64,000 nt of DNA from Desulfococcus multivorans (GCF_001854245.1 NZ_CP015381.1:646001-710000); one strand, 5' to 3'; positions 26,295 through 35,403 are shown, counted from the stretch's first letter. The notes: generated by a model not told the origin, from the sequence alone. Made by a program: numbers and translations.

Positions 26295-27272
26295 ATGAAG
26301 CGATGGGGAGGATGGTTTGCGATGATCGCCGTGGTGTTCCTGGCCGTTCCGGCCATGGCCGCCATGACCGTGAAGCTGGGGGTGGTGACCAAACCCGGCT
26401 CTGCCCAGAACATTGCCGCCGAAAAATTCAAGGCTCTGGTGGACGAGCGCACCAACGGCGAGGTGACGGTGAAAGTCTTCCATAGCGCGTCCCTGGGAAA
26501 CGAGACGGAGATTCTGCAGCAGATTCAGATGGGTACGGTGGAGATGGGGGTGATCACCAGCGGTGTCTTCGATACCTTCGACCCTATCGTCCGGGTCATC
26601 GATTATCCGTTTCTGTTCAGGGACGATGCCCAGGCCGACGCCGTTCTGGACGGTCCTCTGGGAGCGGAGATATTGACGGGACTCGAGGCATCCGGTTTCA
26701 AGGGACTCTGTTTCTCGGAGAACGGCTTCAGGAACCTCACCAACAGCAAGCGACCGGTCAGGACCGCCGCCGATGTTTCCGGACTCAAGATCCGGGTCAT
26801 GGACTCCGCCCTCCACAACGCTATCTGGCAGTCCATGGGCGCCAATCCCACCCCCATGCCCTGGCCCATCTACACCGAACTGGAGCAGGGGGTCATCGAC
26901 GGACAGGAGAACCCTCTCTGGGTTCTGGAGGTCTACCGGTTTCATGAGATCCAGAAATACCTGACGCTGACCCGCCATGTCTACTCGCCCCATATCGCCG
27001 TGGCGTCCCTCTCCTGGTGGAACCGCCTGGCCCCCGAGATGCAGAGCCTGCTGCAGACCGCCATGAAGGCGGCGGCCGTTTTCCAGCGGGCGGACAACCG
27101 GGCCAGGGACGCCGATCGTCTCCGGATGCTCGAGGAGGAGGGGATGCAGATCGAGAAGCGTCCGGACATCGCCTCTTTTCGGGAAAAGACGGACGTGATG
27201 CGGGAGATGAATCTCTATCAGGATCCCCGGGTGAAATCCCTGTTGGCCCGGATGCTGGCGGCCACCCGATGA
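26295..27272 (+). CDS. dctP: TRAP transporter substrate-binding protein (DctP family)
   Basis: Periplasmic solute receptor of about 325 residues with an N-terminal signal peptide (MIAVVFLAVPAMAAM). DctP hallmarks are GNETEILQQIQMGTVEMG, the conserved arginine region GLKIRVMDS, and PWPIYTELEQGVIDGQENP. The substrate is probably an organic acid; not determinable here. AGGAGAGG precedes the ATG at 26295. First gene of a complete TRAP set with dctQ and dctM. Confidence 0.92.
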   Translation: MKRWGGWFAMIAVVFLAVPAMAAMTVKLGVVTKPGSAQNIAAEKFKALVDERTNGEVTVKVFHSASLGNETEILQQIQMGTVEMGVITSGVFDTFDPIVRVIDYPFLFRDDAQADAVLDGPLGAEILTGLEASGFKGLCFSENGFRNLTNSKRPVRTAADVSGLKIRVMDSALHNAIWQSMGANPTPMPWPIYTELEQGVIDGQENPLWVLEVYRFHEIQKYLTLTRHVYSPHIAVASLSWWNRLAPEMQSLLQTAMKAAAVFQRADNRARDADRLRMLEEEGMQIEKRPDIASFREKTDVMREMNLYQDPRVKSLLARMLAATR

Positions 27273-27308
27273 CGCGGTTCGGGATCGCCCGTTTGCGGTG
27301 ATGCCGTG

Positions 27309-27791
27309 ATGAACGTGCTGGAAACCGCAAGCCGACGCCTGAACCGAGGCGTCGAGGGGTGTCTGGCCGTCATGGGGCTGACGATGACCAGCGTCGTGGC
27401 GGCTCAGGTATTTTCCCGATACGTGTTGAATCAGTCTCTTTTCTGGTCGGAGGAACTGGCGCGGTACCTCCTGGTGTGGCTCACTTTTCTGGGCGCCTCC
27501 TCGGCCTATCGCCGAGGAATGCACCCCGGCGTGGATGTTCTGTATGTCCGGATGTCGCCGGGTTTGCGGAAGGCAGCCCTCATTGTGGTCCACGGGGCTT
27601 CCATGGCCCTTTTCGGCGTCATGATCGTGTTCGGCTGCCGGTTCGCCTATTTTGTCCGCCTTCAGATTTCTCCGGCCCTCTTTCTGCCCAAATGGATCCT
27701 TTTCGCCGTCATTCCCCTGAGCGGCGCCATTCTCATGGTCCATGCCCTGGCGCGTCTTGCCGGAGACGTTAAGCCCCGGGCGTCCGAATGA
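27309..27791 (+). CDS. dctQ: TRAP transporter small permease (DctQ family)
   Basis: A 160-residue four-helix membrane protein. VFSRYVLNQSLFWSEELARYLLVWLTF is cut short here but visibly follows the DctQ pattern around residues 36-62. It forms the permease with DctM and uses an ion gradient. A GTG one codon upstream is an alternative start. It overlaps dctM by four bases. Confidence 0.92.
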   Translation: MNVLETASRRLNRGVEGCLAVMGLTMTSVVAAQVFSRYVLNQSLFWSEELARYLLVWLTFLGASSAYRRGMHPGVDVLYVRMSPGLRKAALIVVHGASMALFGVMIVFGCRFAYFVRLQISPALFLPKWILFAVIPLSGAILMVHALARLAGDVKPRASE

Positions 27792-29068
27792 CCGCTCAAC
27801 TCCTCATCCTGTCCCTCTTGTTTCTCTTTGTCATCAATGCGCCGATTGCCGTGGCCATCGGTGTGTCGTCCATCATCGCCATCCTCGTGCAGGGGGATGT
27901 TTCTCTCATGATGGTGGTCCAGCGGATGTTCGGCGGGACGGATTCCTTCCATCTCATGGCGGTGCCGCTCTTCATGTATGCAGGGGTCATCATGGAGGCG
28001 GGGGGCATCAGCAGACGGATCATCGATTTCGCCAACGCCCTCGTGGGATGGCTTCCCGGCGGGCTTGCGGCGGTGGCCGTGGTGTCGGCCATGTTTTTTG
28101 CGGGGATATCGGGATCGGCGGCGGCCGACGCGGCCGCCGTGGGTGCGGTCATGATACCGGCCATGAAGAAATCGGGCTACGATTCGGATTTCGCGGCGGC
28201 GGTTCAGGCCTCGGGCGGCGCCATTGGTGTCGTGATTCCGCCGTCGATTCCCATGATCGTCTTCGGGTTCCTGACCGGTGCGTCCATCAGCCGGCTTTTT
28301 GCGGCGGGTATCCTGCCCGGGGTGCTGATCGGCGTTTCCCTGATCGTCGTTGCTACGCTGATCTCGCGCCGACGGGGATACGGCGCCGTCTCAAGGTTTT
28401 CCTTGACCGAGGTCCTGCGAACCTTTCGGCGGGCCTTTCTGGCGCTGGGGACGCCCCTGATCATTCTGGGGGGAATCCTCTTCGGTATTTTCACCGCGAC
28501 GGAATCCGCCGCTGTCGCCGTCGTCTATGCCCTGTTCGTGGGGATGGTTGTTTACCGGAATATCCGGCCCCGGGATCTCTTCACCCTTTTCCGGGACGGT
28601 TCGCTCACCGCATCCATCGTGATGTTCATCATCGCCGCGGCATCCGTTTTCAGCTGGATCGCCGCCATCGAAGAGGTACCCGCGCGCCTTTCCTCGGGCC
28701 TTCTCTCCCTGACGGACGACCCGGTGCTCCTGCTCCTGCTGATCAATCTCGTGCTGCTCACGGCCGGGACGTTCGTCGAGACCACGGCGGCCCTGATCCT
28801 GCTGGTGCCCATGATCACGGCCATGCTGCCAGACCTCGGCGTCGACCTTGTCCATCTGGGGGCCATTGTGGTCACCAACCTGGCCATCGGCATGCTGACG
28901 CCTCCCATGGGGATCTGCCTCATCGTCTCGGGATCCATATCGGGGGACGCCATAACGGCCGTCAGTCGCCGGGTGCTGCCGTTTCTGGCGATTCTGATCG
29001 CCGATCTGATGGTCATCACCTTTTTCCCGCCGCTCACCATGTGGCTGTCCGGGCTCGTCACGAAATAG
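27788..29068 (+). CDS. dctM: TRAP transporter large permease (DctM family)
   Basis: A 426-residue protein with about 12 membrane helices, the ion-coupled transport subunit. DctM features include AVPLFMYAGVIMEAGGIS, MFFAGISGSAAADAAAVG, VIPPSIPMIVFG and GMLTPPMGICL. The last gene of the dctPQM operon. No clear terminator was seen before the convergent hldD. Confidence 0.94.
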   Translation: MTAQLLILSLLFLFVINAPIAVAIGVSSIIAILVQGDVSLMMVVQRMFGGTDSFHLMAVPLFMYAGVIMEAGGISRRIIDFANALVGWLPGGLAAVAVVSAMFFAGISGSAAADAAAVGAVMIPAMKKSGYDSDFAAAVQASGGAIGVVIPPSIPMIVFGFLTGASISRLFAAGILPGVLIGVSLIVVATLISRRRGYGAVSRFSLTEVLRTFRRAFLALGTPLIILGGILFGIFTATESAAVAVVYALFVGMVVYRNIRPRDLFTLFRDGSLTASIVMFIIAAASVFSWIAAIEEVPARLSSGLLSLTDDPVLLLLLINLVLLTAGTFVETTAALILLVPMITAMLPDLGVDLVHLGAIVVTNLAIGMLTPPMGICLIVSGSISGDAITAVSRRVLPFLAILIADLMVITFFPPLTMWLSGLVTK

Positions 29069-29156
29069 CCATCCGGCCCCGATGCCGCTCCGGGGTCAGG
29101 CCGAAGGCGCGCCGCCGTGACCCTCGGCGCTTCTTATCCCCTAAAGCTTGCGGCCT

Positions 29157-30143
29157 TCAGCCTTTTTCGGGGTCCAGGCGGCTGTCGAGGGCAAGATAGT
29201 CCCGGACATACTCCCGGACGGCCTCCTCCAGGGGCGTGCAGGCATGGGTACAGCCGGCCTCGCGGAGCCGTGACAGGTCCGCGCAGGTGTGGTACTGGTA
29301 TTTTCCCCTGAGGGATTCGGGCATGGGAACGTATTCGATGTTCACCGGTTTTCCGGCTGCGGAAAAGAGGGCACGGGCCACGTCGTTCCAGGATCGGGCC
29401 GTCCCCGTGCCGATATTGAAGATGCCGTTGACCTCGGGATGATCGAGAAAAAAGAGAGTCATGGCCGCGGCGTCGGCCACATAGATGAAGTCCCGGACCT
29501 GCTCGCCGTCCCCGTAATCCCTTCGATAAGACTTGAAAAGCCGGATCCTGCCGTTGTCCCGGACATCGGGATAGGCCTTGTTGACGACGCTCCGCATGTC
29601 CCCCTTGTGGTATTCGTTGGGGCCGTATACGTTGAAGTATTTGAGGCCGACCATGTGGTCCAGCCAGCCCTTGCGCCGCGCCAGGAGGTCGAAGAGGTGC
29701 TTCGAATACCCGTACATGTTGAGGGGGCGGAGCCGGTGGAGGGTCGCCGCGTCGTCTTTGTAGCCCTGTTCTCCCGCACCGTAGGTTGCCGCGCTGGAGG
29801 CATAGATGAAGCGGCAGTCCCGATGGATGGTCTGCCATTGGGCGATGCGGGCCGTGTAGCGATAGTTGTTCTCCATGAGAAAATCGGCGTTGCGCTCGGT
29901 GGTGGACGAGCAGGCGCCCAGGTGGAAAATTGTCCGGATATCGTTTCCAAAGGCGTTTGTTTCGAGTTTTTCGATGAAGTCGCTCCGGTCGAGGTAGTCG
30001 AGATACCTCAAGGGCACCAGGTTCTTCCATTTTTCCGATTCGCCCAGGTGGTCGACGATGAGAAGGTCGTCGATGCCCCGGCGGTTGAGCCGGCAGGCAA
30101 TGGCGCTTCCGATGAATCCAGCGCCGCCGGTGATAACGATCAT
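29157..30143 (-). CDS. hldD: ADP-L-glycero-D-manno-heptose-6-epimerase
   Basis: SDR-type epimerase that makes ADP-L-glycero-D-manno-heptose for the LPS inner core, 328 residues. NADP-binding VITGGAGFIGSAI, FHLGACSSTTE, the catalytic YGYSK and the substrate region YNVYGPNEYHKGDM-like are present. The ATG at 30143 has AAGGACG about eight bases upstream; longer in-frame starts run into the palindromic repeat. Presence of HldD indicates a heptose-containing outer membrane. Other heptose genes are not in the window. Confidence 0.93.
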   Translation of the reverse strand: MIVITGGAGFIGSAIACRLNRRGIDDLLIVDHLGESEKWKNLVPLRYLDYLDRSDFIEKLETNAFGNDIRTIFHLGACSSTTERNADFLMENNYRYTARIAQWQTIHRDCRFIYASSAATYGAGEQGYKDDAATLHRLRPLNMYGYSKHLFDLLARRKGWLDHMVGLKYFNVYGPNEYHKGDMRSVVNKAYPDVRDNGRIRLFKSYRRDYGDGEQVRDFIYVADAAAMTLFFLDHPEVNGIFNIGTGTARSWNDVARALFSAAGKPVNIEYVPMPESLRGKYQYHTCADLSRLREAGCTHACTPLEEAVREYVRDYLALDSRLDPEKG

Positions 30144-30175
30144 GATGTCGTCCTTTTGCTGAGGGGTTCGTATTG

Positions 30176-30260
30176 ATAGGCTGAAGACTGAAGGCTGAAG
30201 GGGTGCGCCCGCCGCAAGCGGGGCTGTGTCCACCCCTTCAGCCTTCAGTCTTCAGCCTAT
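30176..30260. repeat. 30-bp perfect inverted repeat (family ATAGGCTGAAG)
   Basis: Arms 30176-30205 and 30231-30260 are perfectly complementary over 30 bp, with a 25-base centre that holds an AAGCGGGGCT core. The arms are made of GGCTGAAG/GACTGAAG units. Related copies occur at 43191-43248 (palindrome with the same core) and 49051-49145 (tandem units). It lies between hldD and the VWA gene and could form a very stable cruciform or transcript hairpin. Confidence 0.85.
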
Positions 30261-30264
30261 AGCC

Positions 30265-31455
30265 TCATTTTGCGGAGAGATGGGCCACGGCCTTTTCCAG
30301 GCCGTCTATGGAGAGTTCGAACATAGGAAAGATCCGGGCGATCATGGTGATGGTGCGGGTGTAGCCCCACATCCTTTCCGGTACGGGATTGAGCCACACC
30401 GATCGGGGAAAGATCTCGGTCAGGAACCGGAGCTGCTCGATGCTCGGCTTCCCGCTCCGCTCCTCCAGATGGATCGATCCGTCGGCGGTCATGAGTTCAT
30501 AAGGGGCCATGCTTGCATCCCCGACGACGATAAAACGGGTTTCCGGATCGAACCGGGCAAAATCCGCCACGCGCCGGGGCTTCCGGTATCGCGCCGGGTC
30601 CGACCAGACGTTGTCGTATATGGTGTTGTGAAAAAAATAGGTCGAGAGCTCCTTGAACTGGGCCCGGGCATAGTTGAAGAGGGTCTGGACCACCGAAATG
30701 TAGGAATCCATGGACCAGCCGCCGTTGTCGATGGCCAGGATGACCTTGAGACGGTCCCTGAGGCTCTGCTCGAACACGATCTCGATCTCGCCCGCGTTTT
30801 TCATGGTCTGGTAGAGGGTCTCGTCCACATTGACCTGGTCCCTGGGCCCCGCCGGCACCAGGTTCCGGAGCCGCTTCAGGGCTTCACCCATCATGGCCTG
30901 GGTCAGGGGGCCTTCCAGGGAGTAATCCTTGTACCGGCGGTCCATGGCCACCTTTACGGCGGAACGGTTTCGGGAAACCCCGCCCACCCGCATGCCGCCG
31001 GGATGGTATCCCGAATGGCCGACAGGAGACCTGCCGCCGGTGCCGATCCACTTGCTGCCGCCGTGATGCGCCCCTGTCTGCTCCTTGAGTCGCTCCTTGA
31101 AGTATTCGATCAGTTCGTCGGGGGAGAGCCGGCTCAGTGTCGACTCATCCTCGCCAAAGGCTCCGGCCAGCTCCCTCGGGTTCTTCAGCCACTGTTCGAG
31201 GAGAAGCCGGGCGACTTCGTCGAGGTCGAAGCCTTCTGTATCGGGCAGGTCGGCGCCCTGGAAGTGGTGAGCGAAGACCTGGTCGAAGATGTCGAAATAC
31301 CGTTCGCTCTTGACCAGAATCGCCCGGGAGGCCGTATAGAAGTCGTTAAGGGAAAGGATCAGCCCCCCGGCGAGCGCCTTGTGCAGGGTCAGAAATGCCG
31401 TTGGACTGACGGGAATCCCGGAACGTCTCAGCAGATAAAAGAAATCGATGAACAT
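30265..31455 (-). CDS. CoxE-like VWA-domain protein
   Basis: A 396-residue cytosolic protein of the CoxE/VWA type that accompanies MoxR AAA+ ATPases. The N-terminal 200 residues are helical and charged. The VWA domain starts near residue 235 with VILAIDNGGWSM, where the usual MIDAS metal motif DxSxS reads D243-N-G245-G-W247. The later RFIVVGDASMAPYEL and PVPERMWGYT segments fit the family. The start is eight bases after the MoxR stop. Together they may form a chaperone that remodels or metallates an enzyme; the client is unknown. Confidence 0.82.
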   Translation of the reverse strand: MFIDFFYLLRRSGIPVSPTAFLTLHKALAGGLILSLNDFYTASRAILVKSERYFDIFDQVFAHHFQGADLPDTEGFDLDEVARLLLEQWLKNPRELAGAFGEDESTLSRLSPDELIEYFKERLKEQTGAHHGGSKWIGTGGRSPVGHSGYHPGGMRVGGVSRNRSAVKVAMDRRYKDYSLEGPLTQAMMGEALKRLRNLVPAGPRDQVNVDETLYQTMKNAGEIEIVFEQSLRDRLKVILAIDNGGWSMDSYISVVQTLFNYARAQFKELSTYFFHNTIYDNVWSDPARYRKPRRVADFARFDPETRFIVVGDASMAPYELMTADGSIHLEERSGKPSIEQLRFLTEIFPRSVWLNPVPERMWGYTRTITMIARIFPMFELSIDGLEKAVAHLSAK

Positions 31456-31462
31456 GGGCGTC

Positions 31463-32311
31463 CTAAAAGAGTTTCCGACGGCTGGTGAAGTTGAGGGCCC
31501 GCTGGTAGTCTCCGCTTTTCTTGAACAGAACCCCCAGGTAGGGAATCTCGCCTTTCTGCAGCTTTTTCGGCGTGAAGTCCGGATCGGCCTTGAGGGCCCG
31601 TATCCAGTTGATGAGTTCCCGGGTCGCCGGCTTTTTCTCGACGGCATCCAACTCCCGCAGGCCATAGAAGGCGGTGATGGCCCCCTCCAGGAGGTTCTCC
31701 TCGAGCCCGGGAAAATGCACCGAGATGATCTTGCGCATCATCTTCGGGTCCGGAAAGGCGATGTGATGGAAATTGCATCGGCCCAGAAACGGATCGGACA
31801 GATCCTTCTTGGCGTTGGACGTGATGATGATGACCGGCCTGTGGCGGGTCTGGACGGTCTTGTCGATCTCCATGATGTCGAAGGCCATCTGGTCGAGGAC
31901 GTCGAGCATGTCGTCCTGGAAGTCGGTGTCGGCCTTGTCGATCTCGTCGATGAGCAGAACCGTCCGCCGGTCGGCCGTGAAGGCCTGACCGATCCTGCCC
32001 ATGGTGATGTACTCCTCGATGTTGCTGACGTCCCGCCGGGAGTCCCCGAAACGGCTGTCGTTGAGCCGGGTGAGGGTGTCGTACTGGTAGAGGGCGTTCA
32101 CCAGCTTCATGCTCGATTTGACGTTCAGGACGATGAGCGGCATGTGGAGGCTCTCGGCGATGGCGTGGGCGAGCATGGTCTTGCCCGTTCCGGGTTCCCC
32201 CTTCAGCAGCAGGGGCATCTCGAGTGCCATGGAAATGTTGACGATGCTCGCCAGTTCATCATCCAGTACGTAGCGGTTGGCACCGCTGAATTTAAGTCCG
32301 TTGTGTGTCAT
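31463..32311 (-). CDS. MoxR-family AAA+ ATPase
   Basis: A 282-residue AAA+ ATPase: Walker A LKGEPGTGKTMLA, Walker B VLLIDEIDKAD, sensor 1 ITSNAKKDLSDPFLGRC with an arginine finger nearby, and a helical C-terminal lid. MoxR proteins act with VWA proteins as remodelling chaperones, and one is directly downstream. It overlaps the core-MetE gene by four bases upstream, so the three genes are translated from one message. Confidence 0.9.
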   Translation of the reverse strand: MTHNGLKFSGANRYVLDDELASIVNISMALEMPLLLKGEPGTGKTMLAHAIAESLHMPLIVLNVKSSMKLVNALYQYDTLTRLNDSRFGDSRRDVSNIEEYITMGRIGQAFTADRRTVLLIDEIDKADTDFQDDMLDVLDQMAFDIMEIDKTVQTRHRPVIIITSNAKKDLSDPFLGRCNFHHIAFPDPKMMRKIISVHFPGLEENLLEGAITAFYGLRELDAVEKKPATRELINWIRALKADPDFTPKKLQKGEIPYLGVLFKKSGDYQRALNFTSRRKLF

Positions 32312-33381
32312 CGATCCACCTCGATTCCTCTTATTCGTCTGGAAACCGCCCGTGTCAAATCGAGGACGCGGACGGCATGTTCACGGCTCAGGGAGCCGGT
32401 GCCGCAGCTTGGCGTAATGAGGGTCTGGGACAGGATGCGCTCCCGGTCGAAGCCCAGCTTCCGGACCTGGGCGGCCTGGTCTTCCCACCGGGCCGCGAGG
32501 GCGTCACCGGTTTCGTTCGCCACGGCCTCGCTGGTGGGGACGATTCCCCAGGCGATGATCCGTCCCGCCTCCAGAAACCGTCGGACGGCCTCCCCGTAAA
32601 GGATGAACCGATCGAAATAGGTATAGGCGTCGAAATTGACGATGTCGATCGGCGTGTCGATAATCAGGTCCCACTCGGTATTGGCGCAGACGTGAATACC
32701 GGCAAGGCCGCCTTCGGCGTGGACGGCGTCGATGACCTCGCCCAGAGCCGCGGCCACGTCCGCCTTGGAGATGCTGATGAATTCCGATGATCCGAACCCG
32801 GCCAGAGCCGGTTCGTCGATGAACAGGATGACGGGTCGGCCGAAACGGGAGAGCTGCCGGATCTGCCATCGGGCGTTTTCTGCCAGGAGCTTGACGGCGG
32901 CGTCCCGGACGGATTCATCGTAAAACACGGCCCGTCCGGCTTGATCCTTGACGGCGGTGGTGAAGGTGATGGGGCCGGTAACCTGGCCCTTCAGGGCGAC
33001 GGGCGGAGTTTTGAGGGCCGCGACATGGTCCATGAAGACGTAGAAGCCCCGGGCCATATCCGGCGTAAGCGCGAACCGTGATCCGTCGAGGGTTGCGCCC
33101 CCGTCGGTGACGGCCAGATAGTCTTCGTAGAAAGCGGCAAGGTCGGCGGCAAAATTCCCGGCGGACGTGTCGATGCACGTCCGGCCTTCCACCGTCGCGA
33201 GTCCCGGAAGCCCCGGCATGAACTGGGCGATCATTCCTTCCTTGGGAAAGACCGGCAACTGCACCCAGAGGGGGATTTCGGGCGTGTGGCGAAACACCAG
33301 GCGGGCCGCCGCTTCGTGGTCGTCCAGAGGAAGGCTGCCGATGAGCACCGGAAGCCCCCCCGGCCGAAATGTTTCTTCCAT
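32308..33381 (-). CDS. Core-type methionine synthase (MetE C-terminal domain)
   Basis: A 357-residue protein corresponding to the catalytic barrel of cobalamin-independent methionine synthase without its N-terminal half. The zinc ligands H230 and C232 (GIHVCANTEW) and C326 (TPSCGTGS) are visible. DEPALAGFG is the family's substrate-site motif. Short core-MetE proteins in anaerobes are thought to take methyl groups from a corrinoid protein rather than methyl-tetrahydrofolate. That would fit here but is inference. ATG at 33381 has AAAGGTGA nine bases upstream. Confidence 0.8.
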   Translation of the reverse strand: MEETFRPGGLPVLIGSLPLDDHEAAARLVFRHTPEIPLWVQLPVFPKEGMIAQFMPGLPGLATVEGRTCIDTSAGNFAADLAAFYEDYLAVTDGGATLDGSRFALTPDMARGFYVFMDHVAALKTPPVALKGQVTGPITFTTAVKDQAGRAVFYDESVRDAAVKLLAENARWQIRQLSRFGRPVILFIDEPALAGFGSSEFISISKADVAAALGEVIDAVHAEGGLAGIHVCANTEWDLIIDTPIDIVNFDAYTYFDRFILYGEAVRRFLEAGRIIAWGIVPTSEAVANETGDALAARWEDQAAQVRKLGFDRERILSQTLITPSCGTGSLSREHAVRVLDLTRAVSRRIRGIEVDR

Positions 33382-33488
33382 GGTTTCTGTCACCTTTCTG
33401 TCGTTTTCGCTCGTAAAGCGGCTGTGTCGCTCTTTTATCAAATCCATTAAGATTACCATTCGATCGGGGATTTGACAATATAGAATAA

Positions 33489-33517
33489 TTGACACCCGAC
33501 AAGGGCGGTGGTATGTT
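33489..33517 (+). promoter_or_regulatory. Predicted sigma-70 promoter of the zinc-ribbon/tatA pair
   Basis: TTGACA (33489-33494) and TATGTT (33512-33517) are spaced exactly 17 bases, about 60 bases before the gene at 33577. This is a good motif match without experimental support. Confidence 0.6.
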
Positions 33518-33576
33518 TTGAATGTGTAGCGGATACATGGCCGGTTTGCCGTGAATAATTTTTGCCGGGTGAGGTT

Positions 33577-33984
33577 ATGATGGCCGATATCATCTCTCTG
33601 GAAAACAAGTTCCAGGAGGCGCGGGAAAAGAAGGTGGCCGCTGACCGAAAGCGTAAGCTTCAGGCCGTCCGGGCGGTCCTGCAGGAGGCCAAGGGGATTC
33701 TCACCTGCGAAAAATGTCATCAGGAACTCGATGACGAGGCGGCGCATCGGGAGCGTGATCTCAGGGTGCCGTACGTTTTCTGCGACAGTTGCGCGGAGGA
33801 GTATGTCGACTATATCGAACGGCTCCAGGGAAGAGGAGACCAGACCTGCTACTGGCGCAACCGTCAATGGTTCGATGTCTGGCGGCGGTGGATCGATTAC
33901 CGGGGCACCATTGACACCTATCTGCAGTCGAAGGAATTCAGACAGCTTCTGGAAGAGCTGAAACAGGTCGGGCCTTTTGAATAG
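33577..33984 (+). CDS. Small hypothetical protein with two Cys pairs
   Basis: About 135 residues. A basic helical N-terminus (residues 1-40) precedes CEKC (LTCEKCHQEL) and CDSC (VFCDSCAEEY), likely a zinc ribbon. The C-terminal half is rich in Trp, Tyr and Arg (QTCYWRNRQWFDVWRRWID). No membrane segment. I do not recognise the family. Two adjacent ATGs (33577, 33580) follow a GAGG. It is 13 bases before tatA and shares its promoter, so a link to Tat export or to folding of cofactor proteins is possible but unproven. Confidence 0.72.
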   Translation: MMADIISLENKFQEAREKKVAADRKRKLQAVRAVLQEAKGILTCEKCHQELDDEAAHRERDLRVPYVFCDSCAEEYVDYIERLQGRGDQTCYWRNRQWFDVWRRWIDYRGTIDTYLQSKEFRQLLEELKQVGPFE

Positions 33985-33997
33985 GAGGAGTTAATCT

Positions 33998-34189
33998 ATG
34001 TTTGGAATTGGCATGCCGGAACTTATTATTATCCTGGTGATTATCCTGATCATCTTCGGCGCCGGCAAATTGCCGGAAATCGGCGCCGGGATGGGGAAGG
34101 CCATTCGCAATTTTAAATCCGCCACATCCGAATCCGGCAAAAAAGAGGACGAACCGGAAAAACTCGAGGACAAGAACGACCCGTCCTGA
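33998..34189 (+). CDS. tatA: Sec-independent protein translocase TatA/TatE
   Basis: A 63-residue protein with the TatA pattern: short periplasmic N-terminus (FGIGMPE), one membrane helix ([21 protein letters not shown]), an amphipathic helix ([12 protein letters not shown]) and an acidic/basic tail. The FGxxKLPE signature is complete. TAGGAGGAG lies about eight bases upstream. tatB and tatC are not nearby, as is often the case in this group. Confidence 0.95.
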   Translation: MFGIGMPELIIILVIILIIFGAGKLPEIGAGMGKAIRNFKSATSESGKKEDEPEKLEDKNDPS

Positions 34190-34331
34190 TCCCTTCTCTG
34201 AAACATCTTTTTCGTTCAATACAGTGTAATGAGATCCGGTTGAAGCCGGAAGGCTGCAAAGGCGCGCTCGCGGCAAACGGCGTTCTGATCCCTTGTGGGG
34301 CCGGATCGACGAAAGTGGGTAGTGGGTATCG

Positions 34332-34355
34332 GCGACCGATCTTCGGATCGGTCGC
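34332..34355. terminator. Hairpin between convergent tatA and acuI
   Basis: A perfect 10-bp stem (34332-34341 with 34346-34355) closed by a TTCG tetraloop, a very stable fold. It lies in the gap between convergent genes. There is no T-run on either strand, so a terminator role is plausible but not certain. Confidence 0.5.
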
Positions 34356-34388
34356 ACTTTCCCGCCGGTTTATGGGGGCGACGGCTGT

Positions 34389-35387
34389 TCAGGCGTCGAG
34401 GTTGACGATGACGCGGCCTTTCTGACCGCCTTTGAGGATGATGTCGATGTTTTCATCCAGATCGGCAAGGGGGATCTCCCGGACCATCCGGTCGAGGTTT
34501 GCCGGCCGCCATTCCGCCGCCAGTTTGTTCCACACCCGGACCCGGGTGTCCATGGGGCAGTTCTGGGAATCGATGCCGATGAGCCTGACGCCCCTCAGGA
34601 TGAAGGGGAACACGGTGATGGAGAGCTTTGGCGAGGCGACATTGCCGCAGCAGGTCACGGTGCCGTGGAGGTCCGTCGATTTGATGGCCGTGGCCAGAAT
34701 TTCCCCGCCGACCGTGTCGACCACACCGGCCCACCGTCCCTTGAGCAGCGGTTTTTCGCTGGTGTCGAGGGCTGCTGATCTGGAGATGATCTCCCGGGCC
34801 CCGATAGCTTTCAGGAAGTCCGCCGCATCGGTTTTTCCCGTGGCGGCGGTCACCGAATAGCCCAGCTTGGCCAGCATCGCCACCGAAAGGCTCCCGACGC
34901 CGCCCGTCGCGCCGGTGACCAGAATCTCTCCCCGGTCCGGCGAAACGCCATGGGTGAGGTAATGGATAGAGAGGCCCGCCGTAAATCCGGCGGTTCCGAA
35001 GGCCATGCTTTCCCGGAGGCTCAGCCCGTCGGGCCGAGGGACCACCCATGCGGCCGGCACCCGGATATACTGGCCGAATCCGCCCGGCGTATTCATGCCG
35101 AGATCATAGCTGGTGACGATGACCTCGTCCCCCGCCTTTACGGCGTCCACTCGGCTCTCCTCGACGGTTCCCGCCGCGTCGATGCCCGGCGTGTGGGGGT
35201 ATTTGCGGGTGACGCCCCGGTTCCCGACGGCCGAGAGGGCGTCCTTGTAGTTGAGGGATGAATACCTGACTCTGATCAGGACATCTCCGTCGGGCAGATC
35301 ATCCGTGGTTCGCTCGATGATGGTCCGTTTGAACCGGTTTCGTTCGATCTCTTCCACCCACATCGCCTTGAATCGTTTCTGTGTCAT
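34389..35387 (-). CDS. acuI: Acrylyl-CoA reductase AcuI/YhdH family
   Basis: A 332-residue zinc-free medium-chain dehydrogenase. The N-terminal GroES-like domain contains YSSLNYKDALSAVG and GIDAAGTV. The Rossmann domain has VTGATGGVGSLSVAML. AcuI enzymes reduce acrylyl-CoA to propionyl-CoA with NADPH. It is the last gene of the livGKHMF run, 16 bases after livF, so it may act on a CoA ester from the imported compound; that link is inference. Confidence 0.87.
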   Translation of the reverse strand: MTQKRFKAMWVEEIERNRFKRTIIERTTDDLPDGDVLIRVRYSSLNYKDALSAVGNRGVTRKYPHTPGIDAAGTVEESRVDAVKAGDEVIVTSYDLGMNTPGGFGQYIRVPAAWVVPRPDGLSLRESMAFGTAGFTAGLSIHYLTHGVSPDRGEILVTGATGGVGSLSVAMLAKLGYSVTAATGKTDAADFLKAIGAREIISRSAALDTSEKPLLKGRWAGVVDTVGGEILATAIKSTDLHGTVTCCGNVASPKLSITVFPFILRGVRLIGIDSQNCPMDTRVRVWNKLAAEWRPANLDRMVREIPLADLDENIDIILKGGQKGRVIVNLDA

Positions 35388-35403
35388 GCCGTCCGCCTTT
35401 CGT

